Under the pieces are notes generated by a model. That model was given only the letters and a program-made list of their open reading frames with translations, was not told the DNA's origin and ran no database searches. Below, in pieces: positions 7,690-16,298 of a stretch of DNA of 64,000 bases; within the stretch, counting starts at the first letter, position 1; each line of letters begins with the position of its first letter. Both the position numbers and the translations under genes were made by a program. Location: NCBI GenBank assembly GCA_964625615.1, contig CAZVDU010000002.1:1-64000 (forward strand), given 5' to 3'. Origin of the DNA: M269 sp964625615 (lineage in GTDB: Bacteria > Pseudomonadota > Gammaproteobacteria > Enterobacterales > Alteromonadaceae).

Positions 7690-9819
7690 ATGACAAAAAT
7701 TAAGCTTGATTTGTCTCAAGAAGAAATCAGAGACGGGCTAACCAACATTGTTATCTTAACGGCTGCGCTGTTCGTTACAGCGGCGTTATTGGGTTCATTG
7801 CTACGTGTAAAGCAAATTGGCTTACAACCCATCATGTTCCTCCACATGATGATTACCGTGATTATTACCTCTCTCTATTTATTTCGGCATCGATTACCTT
7901 TAATGCTGCGTGCGCATGTTATTAGTGGATGCTTTTTCATCGCCGGTGTTGCAGGGATTTTATCTTTTGGATTAGCCAGTGCTGGCACACTATTGCTATT
8001 TGGGAGCTGCGTCTTATCTAGCTTCCTTGTTAACAGGCGTACAGCTGTTGTTTATGGTGTAAGTGGTGGTCTGTTACTTATTAGCCAGATGGTATTAGCG
8101 TTAACAGGTCAGCTGAGGTACAGCATTCCACTAGGTGACTATTTAACAAGCACCTCAGCTTGGATAAATAACTTAATAGCTTACACCTATTTAACCACCA
8201 TTTATTTGTTGCTCATCCAGCGCTTCATCGGTTATTTAAATAAGCTCGTTGAGACACAAGACCAGCATATACAATCACAGTCTGAGCATATTAGCCAAAC
8301 AGAGATTTTTCTTGATGTGGTGATTAACTCATTGCCTTACGGCATTCTCTGGAAAGACAGTGAGCTTAGATATTTAGGTGCTAACCAGCGCTACCTTGAT
8401 GATATTAAGGTCAATTCATTGTCTGATATCTTAGGTAAGACAGATTTCGAAATCATGCCATCCAGTATTGCTGAGCAATTTCAACAGATTGATAGGCAAG
8501 TATTAGCAGATGACTGCACTGTTAATTACGAAGATAAAAGGCCAGACGAAAATGGAAGAATGAGGTATGGATCTGTCAGCAGGATCCAGCTAAAAGCAAA
8601 AGACGGCAAGTTAATGGGCATATTAAGCGCATACAGCGACATTACGGAAAGAATCGAGATGGAAATGGACATGCGTGATGCCAAATCTTCTGCAGAACTG
8701 GCGAGTAAGGCTAAGTCACAATTTTTGGCCAACATGTCCCACGAAATCCGAACGCCACTCAATGGTATTACTGGGTTAATAGAACTATGCCTTTCCACCG
8801 ATTTGGATAAGGTACAATTTGAATATCTCAAAAAAGCCGACTTATCAGCCAAAACACTGTTAAATATTATCAACGATGTTTTGGATATTTCAAAAATAGA
8901 AGCAGGACAAGTACAGCTTGAGCAGAAGAATTTTACGCTAGACGAAATACTTGCGCACATCAATAGTCAATTCACTTTGCAAGCAAACGAAAAAAATATT
9001 GAGTTCGAGGTTCAATATCAAGGCACGAGTAACCTTTGGTTGCTCGGAGATCCGACACGCTTGTTACAGATATTAATGAACCTATGCTCTAACAGCGTAA
9101 AATTTACGGAAGAGGGTCACGTCACCTTGGTGTGTCATGCTGAACAAAAAACGAATGAAGTTGCTGTACATTTTGATATCCAAGATACTGGCATCGGTAT
9201 TAAAGAAACCATCCTACCAGGCCTATTTGATAGCTTTACTCAGGCAGACAGTTCTATCAACCGCAAATTTGGCGGAACGGGACTAGGCTTAGCGATTGTA
9301 AAGGCATTGGTAGATATTATGGGAGGAAGCCTTCGTGCCGAAAGCGTACTTGGAAAGGGCAGTCAATTTACGGTCGACCTCACTCTGCCCTTGGGTAAAA
9401 AAGATCAAATGCTCACTACCAGAATTGCTGAGGATATTCAGTTAACGGGAAAACATATTTTATTGGTAGAAGACAATGAAATAAACCAAGTCATTGCAAA
9501 CGAAATGCTCACTCAAGCCGGCGCAATCGTTGAATGTGCAGAAGATGGAAAGATTGGTTTAGAAAAGATAGAAGAACACACCTTTGACTTAGTATTAATG
9601 GATATTCAAATGCCGGTAATGGATGGTTGTACAGCCATAGTGCATATCCGCAAATCGCATAAATGGCAAAATTTGCCAGTTATCGCTCTCACCGCTAATG
9701 TCATGCTTCACGATATAGAGAAGTATAAGAACCTTGGCTTTACCGACCATATCGCAAAACCGTTCGAACGTGATCACTTGCTAAGTACTCTATCCCATCA
9801 CTTAAAAGCACAACATTAA
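7690..9819 (+). CDS. Membrane hybrid histidine kinase (PAS-HisKA-HATPase-REC)
   Basis: 709 residues from the ATG at 7690; the frame is open to a TTG at 7669, which has no advantage. Six or so hydrophobic helices fill residues 20-185, so the sensor is membrane-embedded. A PAS domain follows (about 210-320, ILWKDSELRYLGAN to YSDITERIE). The kinase core has the H-box SHEIRTPLNG (His351), N-box NLCSNSVKF, G1 DTGIGI and G2 GTGLGLAIVK. The C-terminal receiver has LVEDNEINQ, phosphoacceptor Asp638 in LMDIQMPVMDG, and the Lys in IAKPFE. There is no Hpt domain, so the phosphate must pass to an Hpt protein elsewhere. No response regulator is adjacent. Signal and output are unknown. Confidence 0.92.
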   Translation: MTKIKLDLSQEEIRDGLTNIVILTAALFVTAALLGSLLRVKQIGLQPIMFLHMMITVIITSLYLFRHRLPLMLRAHVISGCFFIAGVAGILSFGLASAGTLLLFGSCVLSSFLVNRRTAVVYGVSGGLLLISQMVLALTGQLRYSIPLGDYLTSTSAWINNLIAYTYLTTIYLLLIQRFIGYLNKLVETQDQHIQSQSEHISQTEIFLDVVINSLPYGILWKDSELRYLGANQRYLDDIKVNSLSDILGKTDFEIMPSSIAEQFQQIDRQVLADDCTVNYEDKRPDENGRMRYGSVSRIQLKAKDGKLMGILSAYSDITERIEMEMDMRDAKSSAELASKAKSQFLANMSHEIRTPLNGITGLIELCLSTDLDKVQFEYLKKADLSAKTLLNIINDVLDISKIEAGQVQLEQKNFTLDEILAHINSQFTLQANEKNIEFEVQYQGTSNLWLLGDPTRLLQILMNLCSNSVKFTEEGHVTLVCHAEQKTNEVAVHFDIQDTGIGIKETILPGLFDSFTQADSSINRKFGGTGLGLAIVKALVDIMGGSLRAESVLGKGSQFTVDLTLPLGKKDQMLTTRIAEDIQLTGKHILLVEDNEINQVIANEMLTQAGAIVECAEDGKIGLEKIEEHTFDLVLMDIQMPVMDGCTAIVHIRKSHKWQNLPVIALTANVMLHDIEKYKNLGFTDHIAKPFERDHLLSTLSHHLKAQH

Positions 9820-9836
9820 AACAACCTAAGAGTCAT

Positions 9837-9872
9837 TTTATTGGTTAACCTGAACTCAGGTTAACCAATAAA
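9837..9872. terminator. Perfect 17-bp palindromic hairpin between convergent genes
   Basis: TTTATTGGTTAACCTGA and its exact reverse complement are separated by only two bases, 17 bases after the kinase stop and 8 bases before the opposing DUF1697 stop. It is a strong hairpin in either RNA. There is no clear U-tract on either side, so it may act as a bidirectional transcript-end or 3'-end stabilising structure. Confidence 0.6.
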
Positions 9873-9879
9873 GTTCAAG

Positions 9880-10398
9880 TCAGGAATCAACCATCTGTTC
9901 TAACTTAAGCACAGTATTTAGATTCCTTGCAGTTAACGTTAAGCCGATACACTTCTCTATATTAGCCGCCAGTTTTGATCGGCCAACCCCATCAGGTGCA
10001 TGCAGATAAAAGACTTTGTCTTTAACGACATATTCTTCTGTTTCAGTTTTTAAAGCGTCCAGCTTTTCTGTGTCTACTGCCTTTATTTGGGTATCACAAA
10101 AGTAGAAATGACAAGCCTTTCCTTCAGAAGAAGTAAAAGGATTGTTTGCAATAGCTTTTCCCAAGTCTTCAAAAGTTAACAACAATACAGCAGGTTTAAA
10201 GCCGAAATGTTTATCAACCAGAGATGAAATATCGCCATCAATATCACCACGACTATTAAAGACAACATTCCCACTTTGTATATAAGTTTGGACATTTTCA
10301 TAGCCATTATCTTGCATGAGCGACACGAGTTCCTTCATGACGACTTTATTCTTCCCGCCGACATTAATGCCTCTAAAAAGCGCTATTAAAGTATTCAT
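9880..10398 (-). CDS. DUF1697 family protein
   Basis: 172 residues. The diagnostic start MNTLIALFRGINVGGKN, the segment TYIQSGNVVFNS and the C-terminal NLNTVLKLEQMV match the DUF1697 family, a widespread small cytoplasmic family without an assigned function. The frame extends seven codons further to 10419, but the ATG at 10398 is chosen because AGAGGA sits five bases upstream and homologues begin with this motif. It lies 33 bases after the stop of the amidase gene upstream and could be co-transcribed with it. Confidence 0.88.
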   Translation of the reverse strand: MNTLIALFRGINVGGKNKVVMKELVSLMQDNGYENVQTYIQSGNVVFNSRGDIDGDISSLVDKHFGFKPAVLLLTFEDLGKAIANNPFTSSEGKACHFYFCDTQIKAVDTEKLDALKTETEEYVVKDKVFYLHAPDGVGRSKLAANIEKCIGLTLTARNLNTVLKLEQMVDS

Positions 10399-10431
10399 AG
10401 TTCCTCTTGGAGTGAGCAATCGCTGTTATTC

Positions 10432-11838
10432 TTATAGATTGGGAGGTACACGATGGTGAGTGCCTTGTTCATAGGCATAGGACAACTTTATCAAAACAGG
10501 TTCACTGTACATTCTGCCAAGGAATTGCAAACCAGCAGGCAAGTTACCTGACACGAACCCCATAGGAACAGTAAATGCGGGCTGTCCGGTGTGAGGTGAT
10601 ATCACTTGGTTACTGTCACCTTTATAACCCGCTTCAAAATCATCAATCAACGCCGGTTTATGGTTCCAGGTTGGGTAAATGAGCGCATCTACATTAAGAC
10701 GATCCATTTCATCTTCAATGGCTTGCCTGAATGCAATACGCTTAATATCTGTGTAAGCATCTGCGCAAGTTATTTCAGGGCTTCCTGTTCTTCCCTTATT
10801 ACTCACAAAATAGTTGAGAGAGTCCTCTGCATACTTCGAGTGAGTGCCAGCACGAATAATATCTTCCAAGGTCGCCACTGAGCCATCTTTAACCGATTCA
10901 GCCAAATAAGNNNNNNNNNNNNNNNNNNNNNNNNNNNNNNNNNNNNNNNNNNNNNNNNNNNNNNNNNNNNNNNNNNNNNNNNNNNNNNNNNNNNNNNNNN
11001 NNNNNNNNNNTTTCCCTTTTGAATAAGCCGTCAACGGATCACTCGGGTCATAACCGGCGATAACATCAAGCACCTTAACAGCACCCTCTACCGTTCGCAT
11101 CATCGGCCCAGCCGTATCATTTCGAAGATAGAGCGGCACAATACCACTGCGGCTAACCAGCCCTAACGTGGGCCGAAAGCCTACCAATGCGTTATGAGAT
11201 GACGGCCCGCGAATAGAGTTGCCAGTATCGGTCCCAAGCCCAATAACCCCCATGTTGGCTGCAATAGCCGCCGCTGTGCCACCACTAGAACCAGCGGGAA
11301 CATAGTCTAAATTGTAAGGGTTACGTGTTGTACCTGCGGTTGAACTTTCAGTATGCATAGGACTAAACGCCCATTCAGCCATGTTAGATTTGGCTAGCAC
11401 AATACCACCAGCCTCAATCAACTTTTCCAATATGAAAGCATCACTGTCTGCAACAAAGTCTTTCAGCGCAAGCGCACCCGCTGTGGTGGGCAACCCTCGA
11501 GTATTGAAATTATCTTTAACAATAATAGGAATACCATGCAAAGGACGTAGTTTGCCGGTCGTCTTAAATTCTTCATCAAGTGCTCGAGCAATACTGACAG
11601 CATCAGGGTTTACTACAGTCAGCGCATTTGTCTTTGAATCGAGTTGCTGAATTCTAGCTATATATGCTTTTACTAGCGTTTCACTGTCGTACTCTTGATT
11701 CTTATAAGCTTGATGAATCTGATTAACGGTTAATTCTTCTAGTTTGACTGCTTTATCAAATATAGGCGTTCCGCTACAAGCCGTTAATACAAACAAAGCC
11801 AAAGCAATGACCATCGACCACTGACTACTCTTCTTCAT
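10432..11838 (-). CDS. Amidase-signature lipoprotein, interrupted by assembly gap
   Basis: A lipoprotein signal peptide (LFVLTAC, Cys21) is followed by an amidase-signature (GatA/FAAH-like) enzyme. The Ser-cisSer-Lys triad is visible: Lys108 in IPIIVKDNFNTRG, the cis-Ser in AGSSGGTAA (about 185) and nucleophile Ser208 in GTDTGNSIRGP. The C-terminal part (YPTWNHKPA, GQPAFTVPMGF, LPAGLQFLGR) is intact. A 100-N gap at 10911-11010 removes part of the middle, so the true length is unknown. Outer-membrane or periplasmic amidases of this type hydrolyse amides or peptides; the substrate is not predictable, and it is not the tRNA-dependent GatA because of the lipobox and absence of gatB/gatC. Confidence 0.88.
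   Translation of the reverse strand: MKKSSQWSMVIALALFVLTACSGTPIFDKAVKLEELTVNQIHQAYKNQEYDSETLVKAYIARIQQLDSKTNALTVVNPDAVSIARALDEEFKTTGKLRPLHGIPIIVKDNFNTRGLPTTAGALALKDFVADSDAFILEKLIEAGGIVLAKSNMAEWAFSPMHTESSTAGTTRNPYNLDYVPAGSSGGTAAAIAANMGVIGLGTDTGNSIRGPSSHNALVGFRPTLGLVSRSGIVPLYLRNDTAGPMMRTVEGAVKVLDVIAGYDPSDPLTAYSKGKXXXXXXXXXXXXXXXXXXXXXXXXXXXXXXXXXXYLAESVKDGSVATLEDIIRAGTHSKYAEDSLNYFVSNKGRTGSPEITCADAYTDIKRIAFRQAIEDEMDRLNVDALIYPTWNHKPALIDDFEAGYKGDSNQVISPHTGQPAFTVPMGFVSGNLPAGLQFLGRMYSEPVLIKLSYAYEQGTHHRVPPNL
10911..11010. other. Assembly gap (100 N)
   Basis: Exactly 100 N inside the amidase gene. The frame happens to agree on both sides, but the true missing length is unknown. Confidence 0.99.
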
Positions 11839-11977
11839 TCGATGCCTCTTTGTGTTCCTGTTCTTATGGATTTACATGATAGAGATTTAACGCTTAAATG
11901 AAAGAGCACCTTTGAGATAGAGAGGTGTATTACCGCAGAAGTACTGAATGAAAGGGCTGCCCAAAGGACGACAAGAC

Positions 11978-12346
11978 TTACAGATAACCTGCATTTTTGT
12001 ATTGCAGATACCCAGCTTTTGTAAGCTCAGTCAATTCTTGATGCATTTCGTCATCAATTGTTTTGAAGTTATAACAAGATTTCCCCTGCATTCTCTTTTT
12101 AAGTACTGGCGATATATTATCGAGTAACTCAGGAAATACATATACTGGCATAAGGTGAAAGCTCACATAATTCTTGTTGATCTTCACAGAGCCAAAATAC
12201 ATTGGCTTTTTGTTTTTCATCGTAAAATGCGTATTGAGGTAGAAGTTATCTTCCTCATCGAGCACAACAATAAGCTCTTCACTATAACCCACGAGAACGT
12301 CCTTTAAACGCTCGAAAGTTTCTTTAAAACAAGTATTGTTAGTCAT
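11978..12346 (-). CDS. Hypothetical protein, possibly DUF1801/YdhG-like
   Basis: 122 residues, cytoplasmic, no signal peptide. The centre (PMYFGSVKINKNYVSFHL) followed by MPVYVFPELL and a helical tail with FKTIDDEMHQEL resembles the DUF1801/YdhG-like fold, where short strands with Tyr/His are followed by a helix. I cannot assign it firmly. The ATG at 12346 is 46 bases downstream of the zinc-ribbon gene stop, so the two may be one transcript. Function unknown. Confidence 0.6.
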   Translation of the reverse strand: MTNNTCFKETFERLKDVLVGYSEELIVVLDEEDNFYLNTHFTMKNKKPMYFGSVKINKNYVSFHLMPVYVFPELLDNISPVLKKRMQGKSCYNFKTIDDEMHQELTELTKAGYLQYKNAGYL

Positions 12347-12392
12347 TCGATGTGTCCATGTTCATGCGTACAGAGTATTCAAAGAGCATAGT

Positions 12393-12644
12393 CTATTTGG
12401 CAAACACTTTCCCACCAATCATCTTAAAAGCAGGCGTCCCCCTTATCAGTGTTTCTCGTGCAAATTGATTATCACACCCAGGGCAGTAGCAAGGTTGAGC
12501 CGTGAAATCTTTCTCAATGCGCTCCTTAAAGCACTTCACTAAAGCACCCTTACCACCTTTACGATAACGAAATAGCCGGGCACGGCATTGTTGGCAGTAT
12601 ATGTCGACTGTCGTTGTCGGGCCTTTCTTATTGGGTTTTGCCAT
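12393..12644 (-). CDS. Small zinc-ribbon protein
   Basis: 83 residues with two cysteine pairs, CQQC near residue 17 and CPGC near residue 54, plus one Cys just before the second pair and a strongly basic middle (RYRKGGKGALVKC). This is the layout of a small zinc ribbon that could bind RNA, DNA or protein. The family name is not known to me. The gene is compact and co-oriented with its neighbours; composition and paired CxxC motifs support it being real. Confidence 0.65.
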   Translation of the reverse strand: MAKPNKKGPTTTVDIYCQQCRARLFRYRKGGKGALVKCFKERIEKDFTAQPCYCPGCDNQFARETLIRGTPAFKMIGGKVFAK

Positions 12645-12686
12645 TTTTATACAATTGATGATGCCATATTAATTAAGCAAGTATAG

Positions 12687-13037
12687 TTATCGAACTAAAG
12701 CCAGATTATTTATTCGGCAATACTTCGTTGAACTTCCACTCCAAAAATCATCATTGTATGCGCTAAACCGAACCTGGCTATTAGCATGAAAAGCAGACAA
12801 TAACATGGACACCATAGTGGGGTTATTTTCAGCATCATCACCACTTATCCAAAAACCACCCTCACATCCAGCCAAGGGCGTGTCCACCAGTATAACAACT
12901 TGGTTACGAAAGCTTAGGTTGTTATTTTCGTACGTCCCATACGTAAAAATCCGCTCAACATTTGCCACTGTTGCTACAGGGTCTGCCATTATACAAAAAG
13001 ACGTAAAAGTAAGAAGCAATAGGTATTTTTTTAACAT
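12687..13037 (-). CDS. Small secreted protein, disulfide-type
   Basis: 116 residues with a clear Sec signal peptide (cut near IMA-DP). The mature part of about 98 residues is beta-rich with two main cysteines (GCEGGFWIS and KYCRIN), likely one disulfide, and an amphipathic helix between them (TMVSMLLSAFHANSQVRFSA). That order of strands, helix and second Cys is like the OB-fold B subunits of AB5 toxins (SubB/PltB type) and also like many unnamed small secreted marine proteins. No A subunit is nearby. A similar small protein follows at 13203-13514. Function unknown; export is well supported. Confidence 0.65.
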   Translation of the reverse strand: MLKKYLLLLTFTSFCIMADPVATVANVERIFTYGTYENNNLSFRNQVVILVDTPLAGCEGGFWISGDDAENNPTMVSMLLSAFHANSQVRFSAYNDDFWSGSSTKYCRINNLALVR

Positions 13038-13202
13038 TGGATATGTCCTTATAAAGTAAGACGTTCAAACAACATGTCAGTATATTCGTACAACTGTCCG
13101 AGACATTAAACCGTCCTCTTCCACTTGTTTTGAGTAGTTACAACAACTTGTCAAATAGACTAACCAAGCTTGTTTACGTTCCAGATAAATTTGGTTCTAT
13201 AT

Positions 13203-13514
13203 TTAATTCCGGGTCGCCTGCATTACAGTTATAGGCTTGGTTTCAGGTATGCCACACCACCTTATAGGTTCTCTTACTCCAGCGTTAGTAAAACCAATGG
13301 GAGCTTGTGTTGCTAATAGTGATAATCCCATAGAGTAGATCCTATCAACTCCCTTTTCACCAACTTGAGTTTCCAGAGCAACTAACCAACCAAGGTTTTC
13401 AACTTCTATCCCTATGTCGTTTCCACAGGTATAAACCCTCATCACTCTATTTTCAGCTGCTAGAGCCTCAAAAGACGCTAACATCAAAAGAATGCTTAGT
13501 AGAACTTTATTCAT
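13203..13514 (-). CDS. Small secreted protein, similar layout to neighbour
   Basis: 103 residues with a clean signal peptide (cut near ALA-AE). The mature part has two cysteines (VYTCGNDIG and RWCGIPE) flanking a helix-like segment (DRIYSMGLSLLATQAP) and ends in a strand (KPITVMQ). The order Cys, strands, helix, Cys, strand matches the product of 12687-13037 although identity is low, so they may be diverged members of one small secreted superfamily. No function can be given. Confidence 0.6.
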   Translation of the reverse strand: MNKVLLSILLMLASFEALAAENRVMRVYTCGNDIGIEVENLGWLVALETQVGEKGVDRIYSMGLSLLATQAPIGFTNAGVREPIRWCGIPETKPITVMQATRN

Positions 13515-13956
13515 TGATATATCCCTAAATATAACGACTCAACCAAATAATAGATACGCGACGGCTATACTGCATAATATGCCAGCCAACGGGGTTAGTA
13601 TCTAATTGAGCTTTTGTTAGCAACCACATCATGCGGTGCTATTTGATTGATGAACTAATAAGCTGAAGATTCCTCTTAACATTCTGTTACTGCATATCCT
13701 TTGCCTTTTTGCCTATCAGTATATGCATTTCTATCATGCCAGAATTTTCTTATTAAGTTAACCGCTTTTGGGATCAGTATTCTGCAGGAAAGACCAAATC
13801 ATCCAGATATCATAATCTTAAATCTGTCCAGAAAATAGGGCTGCACGCGCAGCCATACTAGAAAGCTAGGCGAATCGAGCGGCACTATGCTGGGTCGTAG
13901 TCAGGGTAAAAATTGAAGCAACAATCATACTCTGGTAATGTTCAGCAAAAAGGATT
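13515..13956. other. Gene-free spacer between divergent genes
   Basis: About 440 bases upstream of both a minus-strand small secreted protein and the plus-strand protease. No ORF I would defend; it should contain both promoters. Confidence 0.5.
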
Positions 13957-14868
13957 ATGGAAATCAATATTATGCGATGGTTTGTTTTATTATCTCTACT
14001 AGTAGTTAGCTGTTTTAGCGTGTCGGCACAACAATGGACGCCATTCACACTTCATAACGGTCACGTTAAAATGCCTGTTAAAGTTGCCGATATTGAGACG
14101 TATGCATTACTCGATTCAGGTGCTCAGATAAATGCTATTAATAAAGCATTTGTTAGCAAGCACGATCTAAAGTTTGCACAAGGAGACCGAATCAATCTGC
14201 AAGGTGTTTTTGGTACTGAAACCGTTGCTCAACTCAACAATGTGCCTGTTGAATTATTTGGTACTGAGTTCGATCTTGATAACCTCGCACCTGTCTCCTT
14301 AGGTCACCACTCTACGGGTTTGATATTAGGAGCAGGGTTCTTTTCTAGCTTTGTCGTGCAGATAGATTATCCCAATAGCCGTATCCGCTTTATCCCCAGA
14401 AAAGCAGCTAATGTCAAAAAGTTTGAAAATATTAAAATGACAAGTCAAAAAGGCACAGGTGAGCCTTTGGTTAAGATTTCTATTAATAAAGAGAAGCCAT
14501 TTTGGGTTTTGCTAGATACAGGAAACTCTGGGGGCCTTTTTATCGATCGTTTTTTTGCTGAATCTCTTGGCCTTACAGAGCAAGTTGTCGAAAGCTCTGT
14601 TACTGCTGGCGCTAATAGGCTCGGTGTAACAGAGTCTACTCGCGTGGAAGAGCTGCAGTTTGGCCCTTACACCTTAGAGAATGTGCTAGTGAGTATGCCT
14701 GCTTATGGTCAAGGCGCTAATGTGTCTGGTCGTCCAGATTTACCAACCGGATCGCGCATAAAAGCAAAGCGACAGCGTGGCATTCTCGGTTACGATGTCC
14801 TCCAACACTTCGTTCTTACTCTAGATTACAAAAGTGGACATGGGCATATAGGTTTGCCTGAAGAATAA
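13957..14868 (+). CDS. Retropepsin-like exported aspartic protease, two domains
   Basis: 303 residues with a signal peptide (cut near VSA-QQ). Two copies of the retropepsin active-site motif are present: LLDSGAQINAI (about residues 51-61) and LLDTGNSGG (about 188-196). Each is followed by the hydrophobic-glycine pattern of the family (LILGAGFFSSF and GILGYDVLQHF). Two Asp motifs in one chain suggest a fused pseudo-dimer rather than the usual homodimer of retropepsins. It probably acts in the periplasm on proteins or peptides. Two ATGs (13957, 13972) are possible starts: AAAGGA is very close to the first, so the second is also plausible. It is a single-gene unit convergent with the large operon. 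Confidence 0.8.
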   Translation: MEINIMRWFVLLSLLVVSCFSVSAQQWTPFTLHNGHVKMPVKVADIETYALLDSGAQINAINKAFVSKHDLKFAQGDRINLQGVFGTETVAQLNNVPVELFGTEFDLDNLAPVSLGHHSTGLILGAGFFSSFVVQIDYPNSRIRFIPRKAANVKKFENIKMTSQKGTGEPLVKISINKEKPFWVLLDTGNSGGLFIDRFFAESLGLTEQVVESSVTAGANRLGVTESTRVEELQFGPYTLENVLVSMPAYGQGANVSGRPDLPTGSRIKAKRQRGILGYDVLQHFVLTLDYKSGHGHIGLPEE

Positions 14869-14929
14869 AAACCAATTAACGGCTCAGTTTTGAAAGGTCT
14901 AGTTGATTCTGTGTCTGGTTTTTAAGGTC

Positions 14930-14949
14930 GCCCCGCATGACAACGGGGC
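14930..14949. terminator. GC-rich hairpin between convergent genes
   Basis: A 6-bp GC stem (GCCCCG/CGGGGC, eight-base loop) lies between the protease stop and the last gene of the 16-gene operon. No T-tract follows on either strand, so termination is only plausible by position. Confidence 0.35.
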
Positions 14950-14964
14950 TAGCATTCTTGCGTA

Positions 14965-15261
14965 TTAATACCCACCGACAAAAAGATAACCACCCACCAA
15001 CTCGATCGTCCAATAACACATCATGAGAACAACCTTACTGTTGGCGAAAAGTTGATTGTAAGTTCTGACTTTATGACGGTCGACAAAAGGCTGATTTTCA
15101 TGATGACGTTTTAGAGCACTGAAAAATGAGTAGATGACAGCGATGCCAGCCGGAAATAAAAATAAACTGCTGAATGTCATGCCATAAGACACGATTGGAA
15201 TGATTAACAAAATCAACCCTGTCAGGTTAATCATTGGAAATCTGGAACGTTTTATCATCAT
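14965..15261 (-). CDS. Small inner-membrane protein ending the ExbBD/TPR operon
   Basis: 98 residues from the ATG at 15261; a TTG at 15273 would overlap the upstream stop by four bases (TTGA) and is an alternative coupled start. Three hydrophobic segments (about residues 10-25, 29-45 and 72-95) are separated by a polar loop (KRHHENQPFVDRHKV). Family not recognised. It sits directly after the TonB-like gene and is very likely on the same transcript, so it may be an accessory membrane subunit, but nothing more can be said. Confidence 0.6.
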   Translation of the reverse strand: MMIKRSRFPMINLTGLILLIIPIVSYGMTFSSLFLFPAGIAVIYSFFSALKRHHENQPFVDRHKVRTYNQLFANSKVVLMMCYWTIELVGGYLFVGGY

Positions 15262-15269
15262 GGTTTCTA

Positions 15270-16298
15270 TCAAAATGGCAAAAAGTTAAAGCCATACTCC
15301 AAGGTCGTTTGAGTGACATTCTGCTCACCAAAATTAATCAGTTTTATACGTGCAATCAGCTTATTTTCCAACGCAGGGTCCTCAAGCTCACTATCAATAA
15401 TATTTGCTAAAGACACGCTGCCAGTAGACTCTATGACTAACCTCACATTAACCTTTCCTTCAAGGCTAGGATCTTTACGTAATGCCCTGCGATAGATAGC
15501 GTAGATGCCTCCTTTGTTCGCATCCAGTACTTTGCGTATAGACTCTATATCGCGGTCACCGACAACTGTTTCTTCGGCCTGAATTTGCTTTGCGGCAAGA
15601 GACGCAAAACCTTCATTAGGCGCGACGAACTCTGTTGTTTTTCGTCCGGCTAACGTGCCTCGACTGCCAATATCGCTAGAGAGGCGGCTAGTATCTAACC
15701 CGCCACTGGTTTTAGTCACTTTTTTCCCAACAAACTGTCGCTGAGTTTGGTCGCTTTGCCCTGTCCCTTTAATTTGCTGAGTCTGAGCGTTATTCGACAA
15801 ACTTAGGTCATTTCTCATACTGGCTAGGTCATCCTGAAAAGCTAACAGGCCTGACTCTCTTGCTGTCTCTCGTGCTTTTTTCGTGAGTTCCTCTTGCGTA
15901 GGTTCAGCTTTAAGCTCAGGTTTGGGTTCAACCTTGACGACCTTTGGCTTTTCTACTGGTTTTGGCTTCTCAATGACTTCAGGTTCAGGAGCTGGTTTTT
16001 TCTCCGCTTTTGGTGGTTCTGTTTTTTCTGGCTGCTTAACCACCTCTGGCGGCTTTGGTTGAATAATAGGAGGGGGCGGAGGTATTTCTTTTCGTTTGAT
16101 GATCTTGACCAATTGAGGCGGTAGCTTTTCTTTCTCAGCTCTCGCTTGTTCCGGGAGCTGCTGCCATTTCACGACTGCGCTAAACACAAGCGTTACAGCA
16201 AGTGCCGTATAAGTAATTTTGGTAAAACGTTGGTTTTCTTTGTCACTGGAAGACCAAGGCAATACAGAATTAAAAATCGGTTCAGCAATTGTACTCAT
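15270..16298 (-). CDS. TonB/AgmX-like energy-transducing protein
   Basis: 342 residues with one N-terminal membrane helix (about 26-42). A long Pro/Lys/Glu-rich periplasmic spacer (about 70-135) starts at IPPPPPIIQPKPP and includes KPKPVEKPKVVKVEPKP. A Gln/Ser/Thr region follows, then a C-terminal AgmX/PglI-type domain (about 245-342, with RKVLDANKGGIYAIYRRAL and a final FNFLPF). This is the architecture of TonB-like proteins that carry motion or energy from an ExbB/ExbD motor across the periplasm; AgmX-type C-termini are common in Myxococcus gliding/adhesion systems. Its start overlaps the stop of the ExbD gene by four bases (16295-16298), so translation is coupled. The outer-membrane partner is presumably encoded in the same operon. 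Confidence 0.85.
   Translation of the reverse strand: MSTIAEPIFNSVLPWSSSDKENQRFTKITYTALAVTLVFSAVVKWQQLPEQARAEKEKLPPQLVKIIKRKEIPPPPPIIQPKPPEVVKQPEKTEPPKAEKKPAPEPEVIEKPKPVEKPKVVKVEPKPELKAEPTQEELTKKARETARESGLLAFQDDLASMRNDLSLSNNAQTQQIKGTGQSDQTQRQFVGKKVTKTSGGLDTSRLSSDIGSRGTLAGRKTTEFVAPNEGFASLAAKQIQAEETVVGDRDIESIRKVLDANKGGIYAIYRRALRKDPSLEGKVNVRLVIESTGSVSLANIIDSELEDPALENKLIARIKLINFGEQNVTQTTLEYGFNFLPF

Noticed and set aside
15894..16124. Plus-strand ORF rich in Phe/Trp/Arg
   Set aside because: It is the reverse complement of the Pro/Lys/Glu spacer of the TonB-like gene, a low-complexity shadow.
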